A stretch of 64,000 nt of DNA, taken from positions 62,001 through 126,000 of the forward strand of contig NZ_MVQB01000013.1 in the NCBI RefSeq assembly GCF_002067035.1, written 5' to 3'. The stretch comes from Methanoregula sp. PtaB.Bin085. GTDB taxonomy: Archaea; Halobacteriota; Methanomicrobia; Methanomicrobiales; Methanospirillaceae. The position numbers and the translations under genes are program-made. Positions 16,762 to 26,462 of this stretch are shown here, piece by piece; the first letter of the stretch is position 1; every line of letters starts with the position of its first letter. Under the pieces are notes generated by a model that saw only the letters and a list, made by a program, of their open reading frames with translations, had not been told where the DNA came from and did not search any database.

Positions 16762-18879
16762 TCATATGAGCTGGATGATACCGTTTTTGGGCTCCATAGC
16801 CTCTCCATGGCGAAGGAGCATATCGATCCCTTCCTTCACCTTCTCCCGCGGGAAGCCCTTGGCGCTGACGGCGTCGATCACCTGATCGATGGCGGCACGC
16901 CTGCCCTCGCCACCGATATCGCGGATGGCATCCTTGATGACCCGGACGATATCCCGCTTCTCCTTCGATATTCCCGTCACGACCTTGTCGATATCAAAGG
17001 TTCCCGTCCGCGCATCGTATGCGATCTGGCGCAGGCAGGCGTCCACAATGTGGATGACTCGCTCGGCATCGGTCTGCTCGATAGTGTCCGAAAGGCGGAT
17101 TCGGGCGCTTGCTTCCGCAAGCCGGACGAGCGCTTCCAGCTGGCGGGCGGTTACGGGCACTGGCTTGTTGGGTTCTGCAATACCCCTGAGTTTAAGGTAA
17201 TAGTTCACGAGCGCTTCCTTTGCTTCGGCAGAGAGCATCGGATAACAGGACCGTTTCGAGTACGCAACGTATTTCCGGAAGAGGGACGGGTCGATGTCCG
17301 GCATGACAGGCTTGAGCTGTTCGAGAATATACTCATCGGTAACGCCGGGGATGGGGGTTTTCTTGTGCTGGGCGATGAGTTCCCCCGTACTGTGCGCCTT
17401 GAGGATGTGCTCAGCAATGGCAAGGTCACGTTTCTGTTCCGGCTGGTCGGTCATGATAAAGATGAGGTCAAACCGGGAGAGGAGCGATGGCGGCATGTTG
17501 ATCTGGTCGGAGATGTCGCCGAACATGTCGAATCTCCCGTATTTGGGGTTTGCCGCACCGAGCAGGGCGCACCGGGATTTGAGGGTTGCCGTGATGCCGG
17601 CTTTTGCAACGCTGATGGACTGCTGCTCCATTGCCTCGTGCAGCGCGGAGCGGTCCCCCTTCTCCATTTTATCCATCTCATCGACTGCCGCAACACCCAT
17701 ATCTGCGAGCACCAGTGCCCCGGCCTCGAGGGTCCACCGGCCTTCGCCGAACTCGTCCTTGACCGCGGTTGCCGTCAGGCCGGCAGCGGTGGAGGACTGG
17801 CCGCTCGTATAGATCGCCCGTGGTGAGAGCTTGACGACATACCGCAGCAGCTGGCTTTTTGCAATGCCCGGGTCGCCAATAAGGAGCACGTGGATATCTC
17901 CGCGGAGCCGGCTCCCGTCCGGCATCTCCTTGGCTATCCCCCCGAAGAGCTGGAGGGCGATCGCCTGCTTCACGTCCTCGCTCCCGTAGATCGTGGGAGC
18001 AACAGAGTGGGTGATCATCCGGTAGATCATCGGGTCTTTGCTCAGCCTCCGGATCTCGTCCTCCGCTTTCTCGTCAATTTCGACCTCCTCAAACTCTTTC
18101 TCCGCGACCTCGATGGAGTTGCATTCGAGAAAGATGTCGAAGACCGTGCTCTTCTCCCCCTTGACAATCCTCTGCATCGACCGGAGGATCCCGTTGATGA
18201 TGATCCGGTCGCCCGGGGAGACCTTCCCGGAGAGGTCGTCGGTGACATCCACGTCGAGCGTCTGCGGCTGCTCGCCCCCGCGCAGGCCTTCCGGCGATTC
18301 CTGGATCCTGAGCTTCTGCGAATCGACGAACTTGGAGCGCTTGGGCATCAGCTCGAGCTTCTTGAAGGTGCAGCCGTCCGTTGCACACCCGTCGGGCTCG
18401 ATGAACTTCCCGTACTTCTGTTCCTTGTACGTGAAATGGCCCGCCGGGCACCGGAACGCTGCCATGACCACCCGCGGCCGGACCTCCGTCGTCTTCCGGA
18501 GGATCCCTTCGACCGACATGAACTTGTTGATATCCTCGGAGCGGATATCGCGGATCAGGGTCTTTTTGGGAAGGTTGACGAACCGGATATTGACGCCGCC
18601 CTTTGGCAGCTCCTTCCCGTCCTTGGTCCGGATGAGCTGGTCGCCGGTGATCGCTGCCTCGACATCTTCGAGTACCGACCCGGGATTGTCGAGCAGCTGG
18701 TCCGCAAGGGCGATGCCCGCTTTCCCGAACTTTTCGATCTCCCGGTAGTCGATGTACAGGGAACGCCGGTGAGGATACTCGCGGGAGATCTCCAGCAGTT
18801 CCTTCTTGTAGCGTGACTTGAGGAGCCGGCTCCAGTCTGCCGCCCGGTCCGTTTCCTTGAGACCCCGCTCCTGCGCCAT
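16762..18879 (-). CDS. mcm: Replicative helicase MCM
   Basis: MCM forms the hexameric 3'-5' helicase of archaeal replication forks. The 705-residue protein has the N-terminal domain with a zinc-binding part (CPAGHFTYKEQKYG then CATDGC), the OB fold, then the AAA+ core. Walker A is GDPGIAKSQLL, Walker B is DEMDKM, and SRFDLIFIM holds the arginine finger. A C-terminal winged helix ends the protein (GGEGRRAAIDQVIDAV). No intein or frame break is seen. The gene lies two bases after rfcS, so two replication genes are co-expressed. Confidence 0.97.
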   Translation of the reverse strand: MAQERGLKETDRAADWSRLLKSRYKKELLEISREYPHRRSLYIDYREIEKFGKAGIALADQLLDNPGSVLEDVEAAITGDQLIRTKDGKELPKGGVNIRFVNLPKKTLIRDIRSEDINKFMSVEGILRKTTEVRPRVVMAAFRCPAGHFTYKEQKYGKFIEPDGCATDGCTFKKLELMPKRSKFVDSQKLRIQESPEGLRGGEQPQTLDVDVTDDLSGKVSPGDRIIINGILRSMQRIVKGEKSTVFDIFLECNSIEVAEKEFEEVEIDEKAEDEIRRLSKDPMIYRMITHSVAPTIYGSEDVKQAIALQLFGGIAKEMPDGSRLRGDIHVLLIGDPGIAKSQLLRYVVKLSPRAIYTSGQSSTAAGLTATAVKDEFGEGRWTLEAGALVLADMGVAAVDEMDKMEKGDRSALHEAMEQQSISVAKAGITATLKSRCALLGAANPKYGRFDMFGDISDQINMPPSLLSRFDLIFIMTDQPEQKRDLAIAEHILKAHSTGELIAQHKKTPIPGVTDEYILEQLKPVMPDIDPSLFRKYVAYSKRSCYPMLSAEAKEALVNYYLKLRGIAEPNKPVPVTARQLEALVRLAEASARIRLSDTIEQTDAERVIHIVDACLRQIAYDARTGTFDIDKVVTGISKEKRDIVRVIKDAIRDIGGEGRRAAIDQVIDAVSAKGFPREKVKEGIDMLLRHGEAMEPKNGIIQLI

Positions 18880-18881
18880 GG

Positions 18882-19853
18882 TCAGCTCTCACGCTTTTCC
18901 GAGGACACGACAAATCGGGCGATCATGGCTTCGAGCTGGATATCGCTGTTGGCTCCTTCCGAAAGGCGGAAGTCGGCCTCGCCAAGATGATCGATGAGCC
19001 GGACCTTGAGCTTCCGGTCGATGTCCATGGAAAGGATCGTCCGGTAGCACTGGTTGATCAGCTCGTTGGGGGCAATGCCCCGCTCGTGCAGGAGATGGGC
19101 AAGCAGGGATTCGGCACCATCGAAATCGCCCCTGAGCGACCGGGAGAGGAGGTCATTGATCTCATCCGGCCGTGCAGTCGAGGTGATAGCGTAGATCATC
19201 TTCTCGTCAATCGTACTCCGGATGATCGCGGCTCCCTGCAGGGCATTGATTGCCTTGCGCATGTCTCCCTGTGCAATATAGACAATCGCGTCCATTGCCG
19301 CGTCTGAGACGGTCAGCTTCTCGTGGGCTGCGATCCGCCGGATCTCTTCCTTTACGGCATCGGCGCCCAGCGGCTTGAACCGGTAAATTGCGCACCTGCT
19401 CTGGATGGGATCGATGATCTTGGAGGAATAATTGCAGGAAAGGATGAACCGGCAGGTCTGGGCATAGCTCTCCATGGTCCTGCGGAGTGCAGCCTGCGCA
19501 TCGGTTGTCAGGGCATCCGCCTCGTCGAGGAAGAGGATCTTGAAACTGGCGGTGCCGAGTGGTTTTGTCCGCGAGAACTCCTTGATCTGGTTGCGGACAA
19601 CATCGATCCCCCGTTCATCCGAGGCGTTCATCTCACGGAAGTTCACCTGCCAGGAGTCTTTGAAAAATTCCTTTGCCAGCGTCACGGCAGCCGTCGTCTT
19701 CCCGACACCCGCACTGCCCGTGAACAGGAGGTGAGGGAGGCTGCCGCTTTTGACATAGGATGACAACCGCTCAACTATCTCGTCCTGCCCGACTATATCC
19801 TTCAGCACGGCAGGCCGGTATTTCTCGATCCAGATCGTGTGGCTATCATCCAT
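18882..19853 (-). CDS. rfcS: Replication factor C small subunit
   Basis: This is the standard clamp-loader small subunit that helps load the PCNA ring on DNA. It shows [17 protein letters not shown] at the start, Walker [10 protein letters not shown], Walker B FLDEADAL, and the SRC finger in IIDPIQSRC. The ATG at 19853 (MDDSHT) is preferred because GGAG stands eight bases before it. The GTG at 19862 is possible but unneeded. The product has 323 residues. It is the first gene of the rfcS-mcm-mptD-hydrolase operon, and it differs from the paralogue at 6617, which has an altered Walker B. Confidence 0.95.
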   Translation of the reverse strand: MDDSHTIWIEKYRPAVLKDIVGQDEIVERLSSYVKSGSLPHLLFTGSAGVGKTTAAVTLAKEFFKDSWQVNFREMNASDERGIDVVRNQIKEFSRTKPLGTASFKILFLDEADALTTDAQAALRRTMESYAQTCRFILSCNYSSKIIDPIQSRCAIYRFKPLGADAVKEEIRRIAAHEKLTVSDAAMDAIVYIAQGDMRKAINALQGAAIIRSTIDEKMIYAITSTARPDEINDLLSRSLRGDFDGAESLLAHLLHERGIAPNELINQCYRTILSMDIDRKLKVRLIDHLGEADFRLSEGANSDIQLEAMIARFVVSSEKRES

Positions 19854-20014
19854 CGTCATCACTCCTGCATAAACGGAACCGCGGGTCTTACCAGCCGGGC
19901 ACGCCGGATGAAAAATTCCGTGCCGGCCGGACCTGCTGCAGTACTACTTTTGGGCCGTATGATCTTTTAATGAATGTCATAATCTTTATCATAAGTGTTT
20001 TGAAATTACTTTTC

Positions 20015-21055
20015 ATGCATGGAAAACTTTTTTTTATCCTGTTTGCTGTCATCGTGGTGGTCACAGCCCCGGTTGCCGGCAGCCTGACAAAGATAGCGGC
20101 CGGCGCTCCTGTGTATATCGGCGAGCAGAACCTGAATATTGCAGCCGGGCTCCAGGGATGCCGTGCTATCGAATGGTACGAGCCGGGGGCCGACCTGACG
20201 GGGCCAGCCCAGAAGAACGTTGTCATCATCAAAACCCTTGAAGATTCCAACATCGCCTTCAGGTACACGATCGATCCGGCAATCTATAACGGATACGAAG
20301 GGAACTGGTACTGTGCGGGCTGGCGGCCGCTCCGCCCGGTCTTCGAGGTACGGAAGCCGAATCTGACGGTGCGGTTCTGGGATCTTGACAGGGACGAGGA
20401 TGTCACCGGCAAAACAGTGCCCCAGACTGCCAATATCACCTTCCGGATCGATACCAATCTTGACAAGGCCCTCCAGTACAAGTATCGCCCCGAGATGACC
20501 CCTCTCGACTCGTTTTATACGCTGAGCCTGATGGATCCCTCAAACAAGGTTCTCACCACGATTTATACCGGCAGCACCGGGAAGGCTGGTGCCCATGGTA
20601 TCCTTATCGAAAAGAATCCCCTGATCACCACGACCCCGTATTTCTGGAAGGACGGAAGTTCATGGGACCGGACCTCCCGTGATGCACAGGGTGACGCCAT
20701 GTACCGTCCCGGATCGTACTCGGTTTTAATAAAACAGAATCTCAACAACATGGAGGCGATGTATTCCGGCCTGTATCCGGATGAGCGGGCCGGCCTTCTG
20801 GAATCAACGGCTTCGGTGACATTCACCCGGCCCGAATCTACTGCGGTCCCAACAACCGTGGCCATGGAAAAGACTCCCACAAAGACTGTCGTGGCAACCA
20901 CATCGGAAACACCCGCGTCCTCACCGGCATCATCAGAAACGACAGCAGAGGGAACAACGGCCCCGGTGAAGACAACCTATGCCCCGTTTCCTCCATGGAT
21001 TGTCGCTGCCGCGCTTGGACTGGCATGCGCCTGCGCTGCCCGCAACCGCCGGTAA
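20015..21055 (+). CDS. DUF3821-type surface protein with C-terminal membrane anchor
   Basis: The ATG at 20015 gives a clean signal peptide (residues 4-24, ending VAG) and 346 residues; the ATG at 19970 would add 15 hydrophobic residues. The mature N-terminus, IAAGAPVYIGEQNLNIAA, is typical of DUF3821 proteins found mainly in Methanomicrobiales. A Thr/Ser/Ala-rich stalk (about 275-325) leads to a C-terminal membrane helix and a short Arg-rich tail. This suits a cell-surface or S-layer-associated protein anchored by its C-terminus. A TATA-like TTTATCATAA (19986-19995) lies about 25 bases before the start, so a leaderless transcript is plausible. Confidence 0.82.
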   Translation: MHGKLFFILFAVIVVVTAPVAGSLTKIAAGAPVYIGEQNLNIAAGLQGCRAIEWYEPGADLTGPAQKNVVIIKTLEDSNIAFRYTIDPAIYNGYEGNWYCAGWRPLRPVFEVRKPNLTVRFWDLDRDEDVTGKTVPQTANITFRIDTNLDKALQYKYRPEMTPLDSFYTLSLMDPSNKVLTTIYTGSTGKAGAHGILIEKNPLITTTPYFWKDGSSWDRTSRDAQGDAMYRPGSYSVLIKQNLNNMEAMYSGLYPDERAGLLESTASVTFTRPESTAVPTTVAMEKTPTKTVVATTSETPASSPASSETTAEGTTAPVKTTYAPFPPWIVAAALGLACACAARNRR

Positions 21056-21412
21056 TTATCTTTTTTCCGCATGTTCCTGCTCTGGAGAATCCTTCCCGCA
21101 ACACACTCATTGGAATTTCGAGTGTGACCCTCTGTCCCGGTGGGGAAGGCAGCCTGATGGGAGCAAATCCCCTTGAACCTGTGAGAAGTCATCAGACCAC
21201 GAGCAGGAGAAGGGAGGCTTCAGCCGACCTTCAACTCCGGTTTCGATCAGTGCATTCGATCCCTCTATACGGCCATGCTCCACGGGGCGAGTGTCGACAG
21301 ACCCCGAGCACCTGTCGTCCCAATCCGAAAGTATCCCTTGCAGGTTTTCTCCAGGGTCGGTTTTCCCACCAATTTATAGCGGAACCCTCCCAACAATATT
21401 CGGAGATCCCCC
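21056..21412. other. Gene-free gap with a dispersed repeat
   Basis: Reading frames here run antisense to one another and have no family likeness. The gap contains copy 1 of the second repeat family (21275-21366). A TATA-like AATTTATAGC (21371-21380) lies about 40 bases before the start at 21413 and probably serves that gene. Confidence 0.6.
21275..21366 (+). repeat. Second dispersed repeat family, copy 1
   Basis: It begins ATGCTCCACGGGGCGAG, continues TGTCGACAGACCCCGAGC, and about 40 less conserved bases later ends with CAGGTTTTCTCCAG and CGGTTTTC. The second copy is in reverse at 26725-26823. The first 41 bases differ at only a few places between the two copies, and the right-hand motif is also kept. 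GGGG...CCCC in the first part can form a hairpin around GTCGAC. Confidence 0.68.
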
Positions 21413-21979
21413 ATGAGAAACCGGATAATCTTTGCCATGCTCCTTTGCATAGTGGTTCCTGGAGCATATGTGTCCGCAGAAAACGCGCAGGAATCCATGA
21501 GCGCTGCCGGGGCGCTGTACTCACAGAGCGTCGACCTTGCCAACGAGGGGAAATACCAGGAAGCGCTCGATGCTGCGGACAAGGCCCTTGCAAAGAATGA
21601 CGCATCGATGACCGGCCTCATCCAGTCAAACCGGGCCGGTATTCTCGTCATGCTCCAGCGGTACGACGAGGCTATTGCTGCTGCCGATGCTGCGATTGGC
21701 ATCGAGGGCAACCTGACCACGGTCCACTCCATAGCATGGTATAACAAGGGAAATGCCTTCCGCGCGCTCGGAAGAATCCCGGAGGCACAGGAAGCGTATG
21801 ACCATGCCTACGCACTTGACAGGACACTCGTCCCGCCCGATATGAGTCTTGATGTCACCATTCCGGCCACGGCTGCGACCCCCCTGCCCCGAACCCAGAA
21901 ATCGCCCCTTTCACCGCTTATTGCTGCCGGTGCATTTGGCCTCTTCTCATGTGCAGCCGCAGTGATACGGCAGAGATAA
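21413..21979 (+). CDS. Exported TPR-repeat protein with C-terminal membrane helix
   Basis: The 188-residue protein has a signal peptide (residues 4-22, cut near VSA) and three TPR-type units (about 30-135; ALYSQSVDLANEGKYQEALDAADKAL and so on, quoted in part as the first unit, about 29-54). A Pro/Thr-rich spacer and a C-terminal helix with an Arg tail (LIAAGAFGLFSCAAAVIRQR) follow. It is therefore an outer-face, membrane-anchored protein-binding module. The ATG has GGAG eleven bases upstream. The same anchor style is seen in the DUF3821 protein just upstream, but their roles are unknown. Confidence 0.82.
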   Translation: MRNRIIFAMLLCIVVPGAYVSAENAQESMSAAGALYSQSVDLANEGKYQEALDAADKALAKNDASMTGLIQSNRAGILVMLQRYDEAIAAADAAIGIEGNLTTVHSIAWYNKGNAFRALGRIPEAQEAYDHAYALDRTLVPPDMSLDVTIPATAATPLPRTQKSPLSPLIAAGAFGLFSCAAAVIRQR

Positions 21980-22129
21980 TTTTTTGGAATCTCCACCCAT
22001 GCATGGCGGAAAAACCGCATCTTTCCCTGTCTTGTCTTCCCGTTCGTGAACGTTTATCCCCGCGGGTTCTCATCCTGCCGGTGGTACTGACTATATCTTG
22101 AAGTGGAACCCGGCCAAAGATCTTGTACC

Positions 22130-22903
22130 ATGGAGGGAGCAATCCGTCTCTTTGCCGGTGAGTTCAGCAGCTCGACCCTGACAGTACCGGATGGGGATGA
22201 CCGGAATGCAGCGTGGGTGGTAACGCCTTCCGGCGGATTCTGCAGGCAGGTGTTCATAGCCGGGGCGCTCGTCGAGGTCCGCGAACAGGGCGGGTTCATT
22301 TCCTTCCGGATTGCAGACCCGACCGGGGGATTCGACTGTATCGCCGGGGGGAACAACACACCCCTTGCCGAATCCGTCCGTACGATCCCGCTCCCTTCGT
22401 TCGTCTCCGTTTCCGGCCGTGCCCAGCTGTACCGGCGGGATGGGAAACCCGTCGTGACCATACGCCCGGAGCATGTGCAGGTCATCGATCGGCGCACACG
22501 CGACCAGTGGGTAATAACGACCGCCCGTGCAACCCTCAGGAGGCTGGAGGCGATGCACGCGGCGCTGAAAGGTAACTGTCCGGATGATCGTATCCGGCAG
22601 GCAGTCACCCATTACACCCAGACACCGGAGAAACTGGACGGACTGGCAGGACTGGTTGAGGATGCGCTTGCGAGTGTCCGTCCTGTTGAGGAATCCGCTG
22701 CCGCGGCCACCGCTGATCCCCGGGATACAATCATGGAATACCTCAGGACGAAGAGCGGTCCCCGGGGCACGTCTGTCGAGGATATCCTCGGCATGGCCAG
22801 GGCGAACGGCATCCCGCAGGAAGCAGCACTTGCCGCTATCGAGTCCCTGATTGTTGACGATGAATGCTATCAGCCCCAGAAGGGTTTTGTCAAACCGTTA
22901 TGA
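22130..22903 (+). CDS. RPA-associated protein (COG3390)
   Basis: The product (257 residues from the ATG at 22130) fits the archaeal RPA-associated protein family: an N-terminal part with an OB fold (FISFRIADPTGGFDCIAGG, VSVSGRAQLY and TIRPEHVQVID, about 55-125) and a C-terminal helical or winged part. In Haloferax these proteins bind RPA, the single-strand DNA-binding protein, and the genes sit with rpa and a phosphoesterase gene. Here the phosphoesterase follows with an ATGA overlap, but no rpa gene precedes it. A direct DNA-binding role is possible too. Confidence 0.8.
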   Translation: MEGAIRLFAGEFSSSTLTVPDGDDRNAAWVVTPSGGFCRQVFIAGALVEVREQGGFISFRIADPTGGFDCIAGGNNTPLAESVRTIPLPSFVSVSGRAQLYRRDGKPVVTIRPEHVQVIDRRTRDQWVITTARATLRRLEAMHAALKGNCPDDRIRQAVTHYTQTPEKLDGLAGLVEDALASVRPVEESAAAATADPRDTIMEYLRTKSGPRGTSVEDILGMARANGIPQEAALAAIESLIVDDECYQPQKGFVKPL

Positions 22904-23655
22904 ACCTGGAATTCATCGGTGAGGGCCCGGCGCTTGTCGTCACAGGGGAGGAGCGGCACCTTGTTGTTGCCGATCTCCATTTCGGGATTGAAGCCGATCT
23001 CGCCGTGCACGGGCTCCATTTCCGGAGCAGGAGCAGGCCCCGGCTCGAACGGCTGCTGAAGATCATCGACCGGACCGACCCTGACAGCCTTGTCCTGCTG
23101 GGCGATATCAAGCACAGCATCCCCTCGCTCACGCGGCAGGAATATTACGAACTGCCCCGCATCCTTGGTACCCTGAGGGACAGGACATCCCTGCACATTT
23201 TCCCCGGCAATCATGATATCGGGATAGAACGATATTGCAGCGCGGTCGAGATCTGCCCGAAAGATGGTGCAATCATTGACGGCGTCGGGTATCTCCACGG
23301 GCATACGTATCCCTCGCCGTACCTCGGGGGGCACCTTATCATCGCCGGCCACCACCATCCCCTGCTCTCTCTCAACGACGAAGTCGGTTGTTCCCTCCAG
23401 TCGCCGGCGTACCTGCGTGCCGGTCTCAATACAGGGGAGCTCGGGCTTCTCGAACCCGATGAGCCGGATCTCCCGACGCGGGTTCTCTTCATGCCATCAT
23501 TCAACGAGATCGCCGGGTATGATATCCTGCAAATCGTGAGAAACCCCACATCTCCTCTCTCCCGCCATATCCGGCAGGACGATGCCGAGGTCATCCTTGC
23601 TGACGGGACATATATCGGCCCGCTGAAATCGGTGATGGACGATGAAAGCAGTTGA
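22900..23655 (+). CDS. RPA-associated metallophosphoesterase (COG1407)
   Basis: The 251-residue calcineurin-type phosphoesterase starts at the ATG overlapping the previous stop. Metal motifs are VVADLHFG (D-x-H, about residues 24-31), LLGDIKH (about 65-71), GNHD (about 102-105) and GHHHP (about 147-151). This branch (COG1407) is found next to Lhr helicases or RPA-associated genes in both archaea and bacteria. The substrate is unproven; a role in processing nucleic-acid ends is often proposed. It overlaps the lhr gene by 14 bases, which suggests fixed stoichiometry. Confidence 0.87.
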   Translation: MNLEFIGEGPALVVTGEERHLVVADLHFGIEADLAVHGLHFRSRSRPRLERLLKIIDRTDPDSLVLLGDIKHSIPSLTRQEYYELPRILGTLRDRTSLHIFPGNHDIGIERYCSAVEICPKDGAIIDGVGYLHGHTYPSPYLGGHLIIAGHHHPLLSLNDEVGCSLQSPAYLRAGLNTGELGLLEPDEPDLPTRVLFMPSFNEIAGYDILQIVRNPTSPLSRHIRQDDAEVILADGTYIGPLKSVMDDESS

Positions 23656-26338
23656 AGCGCTGGACCCGAGAGTGCAGGCCTGCATCAGGAAACGCGGTTT
23701 CACGGTCCTTTCCGATGCGCAGAAAGAGGCCATCCCGCATATCCTGAATGGAGATCATACCCTCCTGATCGCGCCCACGGGCACCGGCAAGACCGAGAGT
23801 GCGATGTTCCCGGTCTTCAACGCGCTCCTTTCCCTGCCGGCCGGGGGCGGTTTCAAAGCTCTCTACATCACCCCGCTGCGCTCGCTGAACCGTGACATCC
23901 TCTCCCGGATGCAGTGGTGGTGCAGCGAGCTCGGTCTTACTGTCGGGGTCCGCCATGGCGACACGCCCATGGCCGAGCGGCGCAAGCAGGCGCTCCATGC
24001 CCCGGACCTCCTCATCACGACACCGGAAACGGTGCAGGCGCTGTTCATGGGAAAACGGCTCCGGCAGCATCTTGCCGGTGTCCGGTTCGTGATCATTGAC
24101 GAGATCCACGAGCTTGCCGGCAGCAAGCGCGGTGCCCAGCTCGCGGTTGCTCTTGAACGCCTCCATGTTTACGCCGGGGAGTTCCAGCGGATCGGCCTCT
24201 CCGCGACGGTCGGCAACCCGGATGCCATCGCACGGTTCATGTGCGGGAACCGCCCGTTCTCCATTGTCCAGGTTCCGGTTGCCAAGAACCTCCAGATCGA
24301 AGTGAAATATGTTGGCGACGATTTCCGGCACCAGACTGAAGTTCTCTCCCGAATGCTGAAACGGGAGGGTTCGACACTGGTGTTTGTCAATACCCGCGTT
24401 ACTGCTGAAGCGCTGGGCCATGCCCTCTTCGCGGAGGGGGACGTGGAGGTGCACCACGGGTCGCTCTCAAAGGAGGTGCGCATCGATGCCGAGGAGCGGT
24501 TCAAGCGGGGTGATATCCATACCCTTATCTGCACGTCCTCGATGGAACTCGGCATCGATATCGGGCGTGTCGATCACGTGATCCAGTTCGGCTCCCCGCG
24601 CGAGGTGGCGCGCCTGGTCCAGCGCGTGGGGCGCGCCGGGCACCAGCTGAACACGGTCTCGCGGGGAACGATCCTTGCCACCGGGTTTGACGACCTCCTC
24701 GAGTCGCTGGTTATTGCGAACAAGGCAAAGGCCGGCGAGCTCGAGGATGTCGCGACCGAATACAATGCCGCGGATGTTCTTGCAAACCAGGTCGCGGCCA
24801 TCGCCGTGGAATACGGCGAGATCGAACGCGGGAAGATCCTCGGGATCCTCTCCCGTACATCCCTGTTTGGGGATGCGGGGCCGCTTCTCGAGAATGTCTG
24901 CCGGCAGATGGAGGAGCACCGGCTTATCCGCCTTGACGGCAGCAGGATCATCACGACCGCACGCGCACGGCGCTACCTTGCCGGGAACCTCTCGATGATT
25001 CATGACGAGCGGAAAGTACCCATCTATGACATGGTCTCCCGCAGGACCGTCGGGACGCTGGACGAATCGTTTGTCGTGGGATGGGTACATACCGGCGTGG
25101 TCTTCATCACCAAGGGCCAGCTCTGGCGCGTTCTCGAGATCGCGGACGGCAGGCTTACGGTCGAACCGGCACGCAAGGCGGTCGGCGAACTCCCTTCATG
25201 GGAGGGCGAGCAGATCCCGGTCCCGTTCCCGGTTGCACGGGAGGCCGGGCGTATCCGCCGCACACGGCGGTTTGCCGATTATACCAGCGATTCCGCGAAT
25301 ACTGCATATGCCGAATCGTTCCTGTCCGAGATGGACAAAAACCGGTCGCTCGTCCCGACCGACACACTCATCACGCTCGAGAATATCGATGACGGGGTTG
25401 TCTGCAATGTCTGTGCCGGCCACAAGGCCAACGAAGCCCTCGGACGGGTCCTCTCGGTCCTCATCTCCGCCCGGTACGGGACCACGGTCGGCCTCGAGCT
25501 TGACGCATACCGGTTCCTGCTCCGCCTTCCGTTCGATATCCGGGCAGCGGATGTCAGGGATCTCCTCCTCTCGCTCGATCCTGCACACATGCCCGGCATT
25601 ATCCGCCTTGCGCTCAAGCGGACCGCCCTCTTCAAGTGGAAACTCGTCCAGATCGCAAAGAAGTTCGGCGCGATCGATCCGGACGCCGACTACGAGAAGA
25701 TCAGCATCCAGCGCCTGCTCGAGTTCTTCGATAACACCATTGTGCAGCAGGAAGCCTACCGGGAACTCCTGACCGCGTACATGGATATCGGTACTGCCGC
25801 ATCCATCGTGCAGAAGATACGGGACGGTGAAATCCAGGTTTCTCTCGGCCCGCATTCCCTGATAGGCGCCGGCGGGCTGCTCTCGTCGCGGGACCAGATC
25901 CCGCCGCCGACCGCGGACCAGGCGGTTCTTTCAACCCTCAAACGCAGGCTCGACCAGGACGACGTTCTCCTGTGCTGCATGAACTGCCGGGACTGGAAGA
26001 GCCACACGGTTGTCTCCCGGGTTCCGGAGCACCCCCAGTGCCCGAAATGCGGGGCGCGCCTGATCGCGGCCCTCAAGCCGTACGAGGAAGAGTCCTGTGC
26101 TGTCGTGAAAAAACCCCGGAAGAATGCCGAGGAGCGGGCAGTGGAGCAGCGCCTTCTCCGGAATGCGAACATCGTCCTTTCGAGCGGGAAGAAGGCGGTC
26201 ATCGCGCTGTCTGCCCGGGGTGTCGGGCCGGAGAACGCATCGCGGATCCTCTCGACCCTGACGGAAGGGGACGCGTTCTACCGCGAGATCCTCAAAGCGG
26301 AGCGGACATTCATCCAGACCCACAGGTACTGGACGTGA
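23642..26338 (+). CDS. Large superfamily 2 helicase Lhr
   Basis: The 898-residue protein has helicase motif I APTGTGKTES (about 42-51), motif II DEIH, motif III LSATVGNP, motif V SSMELGIDIG and motif VI QRVGRAGH. The Lhr winged helix and core domain follow. Near the C-terminus it has two CxxC pairs (CMNC about 779-782 and CPKC about 801-804), a likely zinc site. Lhr unwinds DNA and RNA:DNA hybrids and is linked to repair. The ATG lies inside the phosphoesterase gene. The three genes from 22130 to 26338 form one operon, and about 1 kb without genes follows. Confidence 0.92.
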   Translation: MKAVEALDPRVQACIRKRGFTVLSDAQKEAIPHILNGDHTLLIAPTGTGKTESAMFPVFNALLSLPAGGGFKALYITPLRSLNRDILSRMQWWCSELGLTVGVRHGDTPMAERRKQALHAPDLLITTPETVQALFMGKRLRQHLAGVRFVIIDEIHELAGSKRGAQLAVALERLHVYAGEFQRIGLSATVGNPDAIARFMCGNRPFSIVQVPVAKNLQIEVKYVGDDFRHQTEVLSRMLKREGSTLVFVNTRVTAEALGHALFAEGDVEVHHGSLSKEVRIDAEERFKRGDIHTLICTSSMELGIDIGRVDHVIQFGSPREVARLVQRVGRAGHQLNTVSRGTILATGFDDLLESLVIANKAKAGELEDVATEYNAADVLANQVAAIAVEYGEIERGKILGILSRTSLFGDAGPLLENVCRQMEEHRLIRLDGSRIITTARARRYLAGNLSMIHDERKVPIYDMVSRRTVGTLDESFVVGWVHTGVVFITKGQLWRVLEIADGRLTVEPARKAVGELPSWEGEQIPVPFPVAREAGRIRRTRRFADYTSDSANTAYAESFLSEMDKNRSLVPTDTLITLENIDDGVVCNVCAGHKANEALGRVLSVLISARYGTTVGLELDAYRFLLRLPFDIRAADVRDLLLSLDPAHMPGIIRLALKRTALFKWKLVQIAKKFGAIDPDADYEKISIQRLLEFFDNTIVQQEAYRELLTAYMDIGTAASIVQKIRDGEIQVSLGPHSLIGAGGLLSSRDQIPPPTADQAVLSTLKRRLDQDDVLLCCMNCRDWKSHTVVSRVPEHPQCPKCGARLIAALKPYEEESCAVVKKPRKNAEERAVEQRLLRNANIVLSSGKKAVIALSARGVGPENASRILSTLTEGDAFYREILKAERTFIQTHRYWT

Positions 26339-26462
26339 ATTTCCGTGGTCATGCCCGGTTCCCTGTTTTTTCAACACGTGTTATCCTGAGGTATCCGTTT
26401 TTTCCCGCAGACCCTGCTGAAAAAATTTCGATCTCGGCAACTGGTTGTTAATAAGGCAGGCG

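Noticed and set aside
20995-21600. A 201-codon frame between two surface-protein genes
   Set aside because: It overlaps the ends of two real genes in another frame and is Cys- and Arg-rich in the way of non-coding GC-rich DNA.
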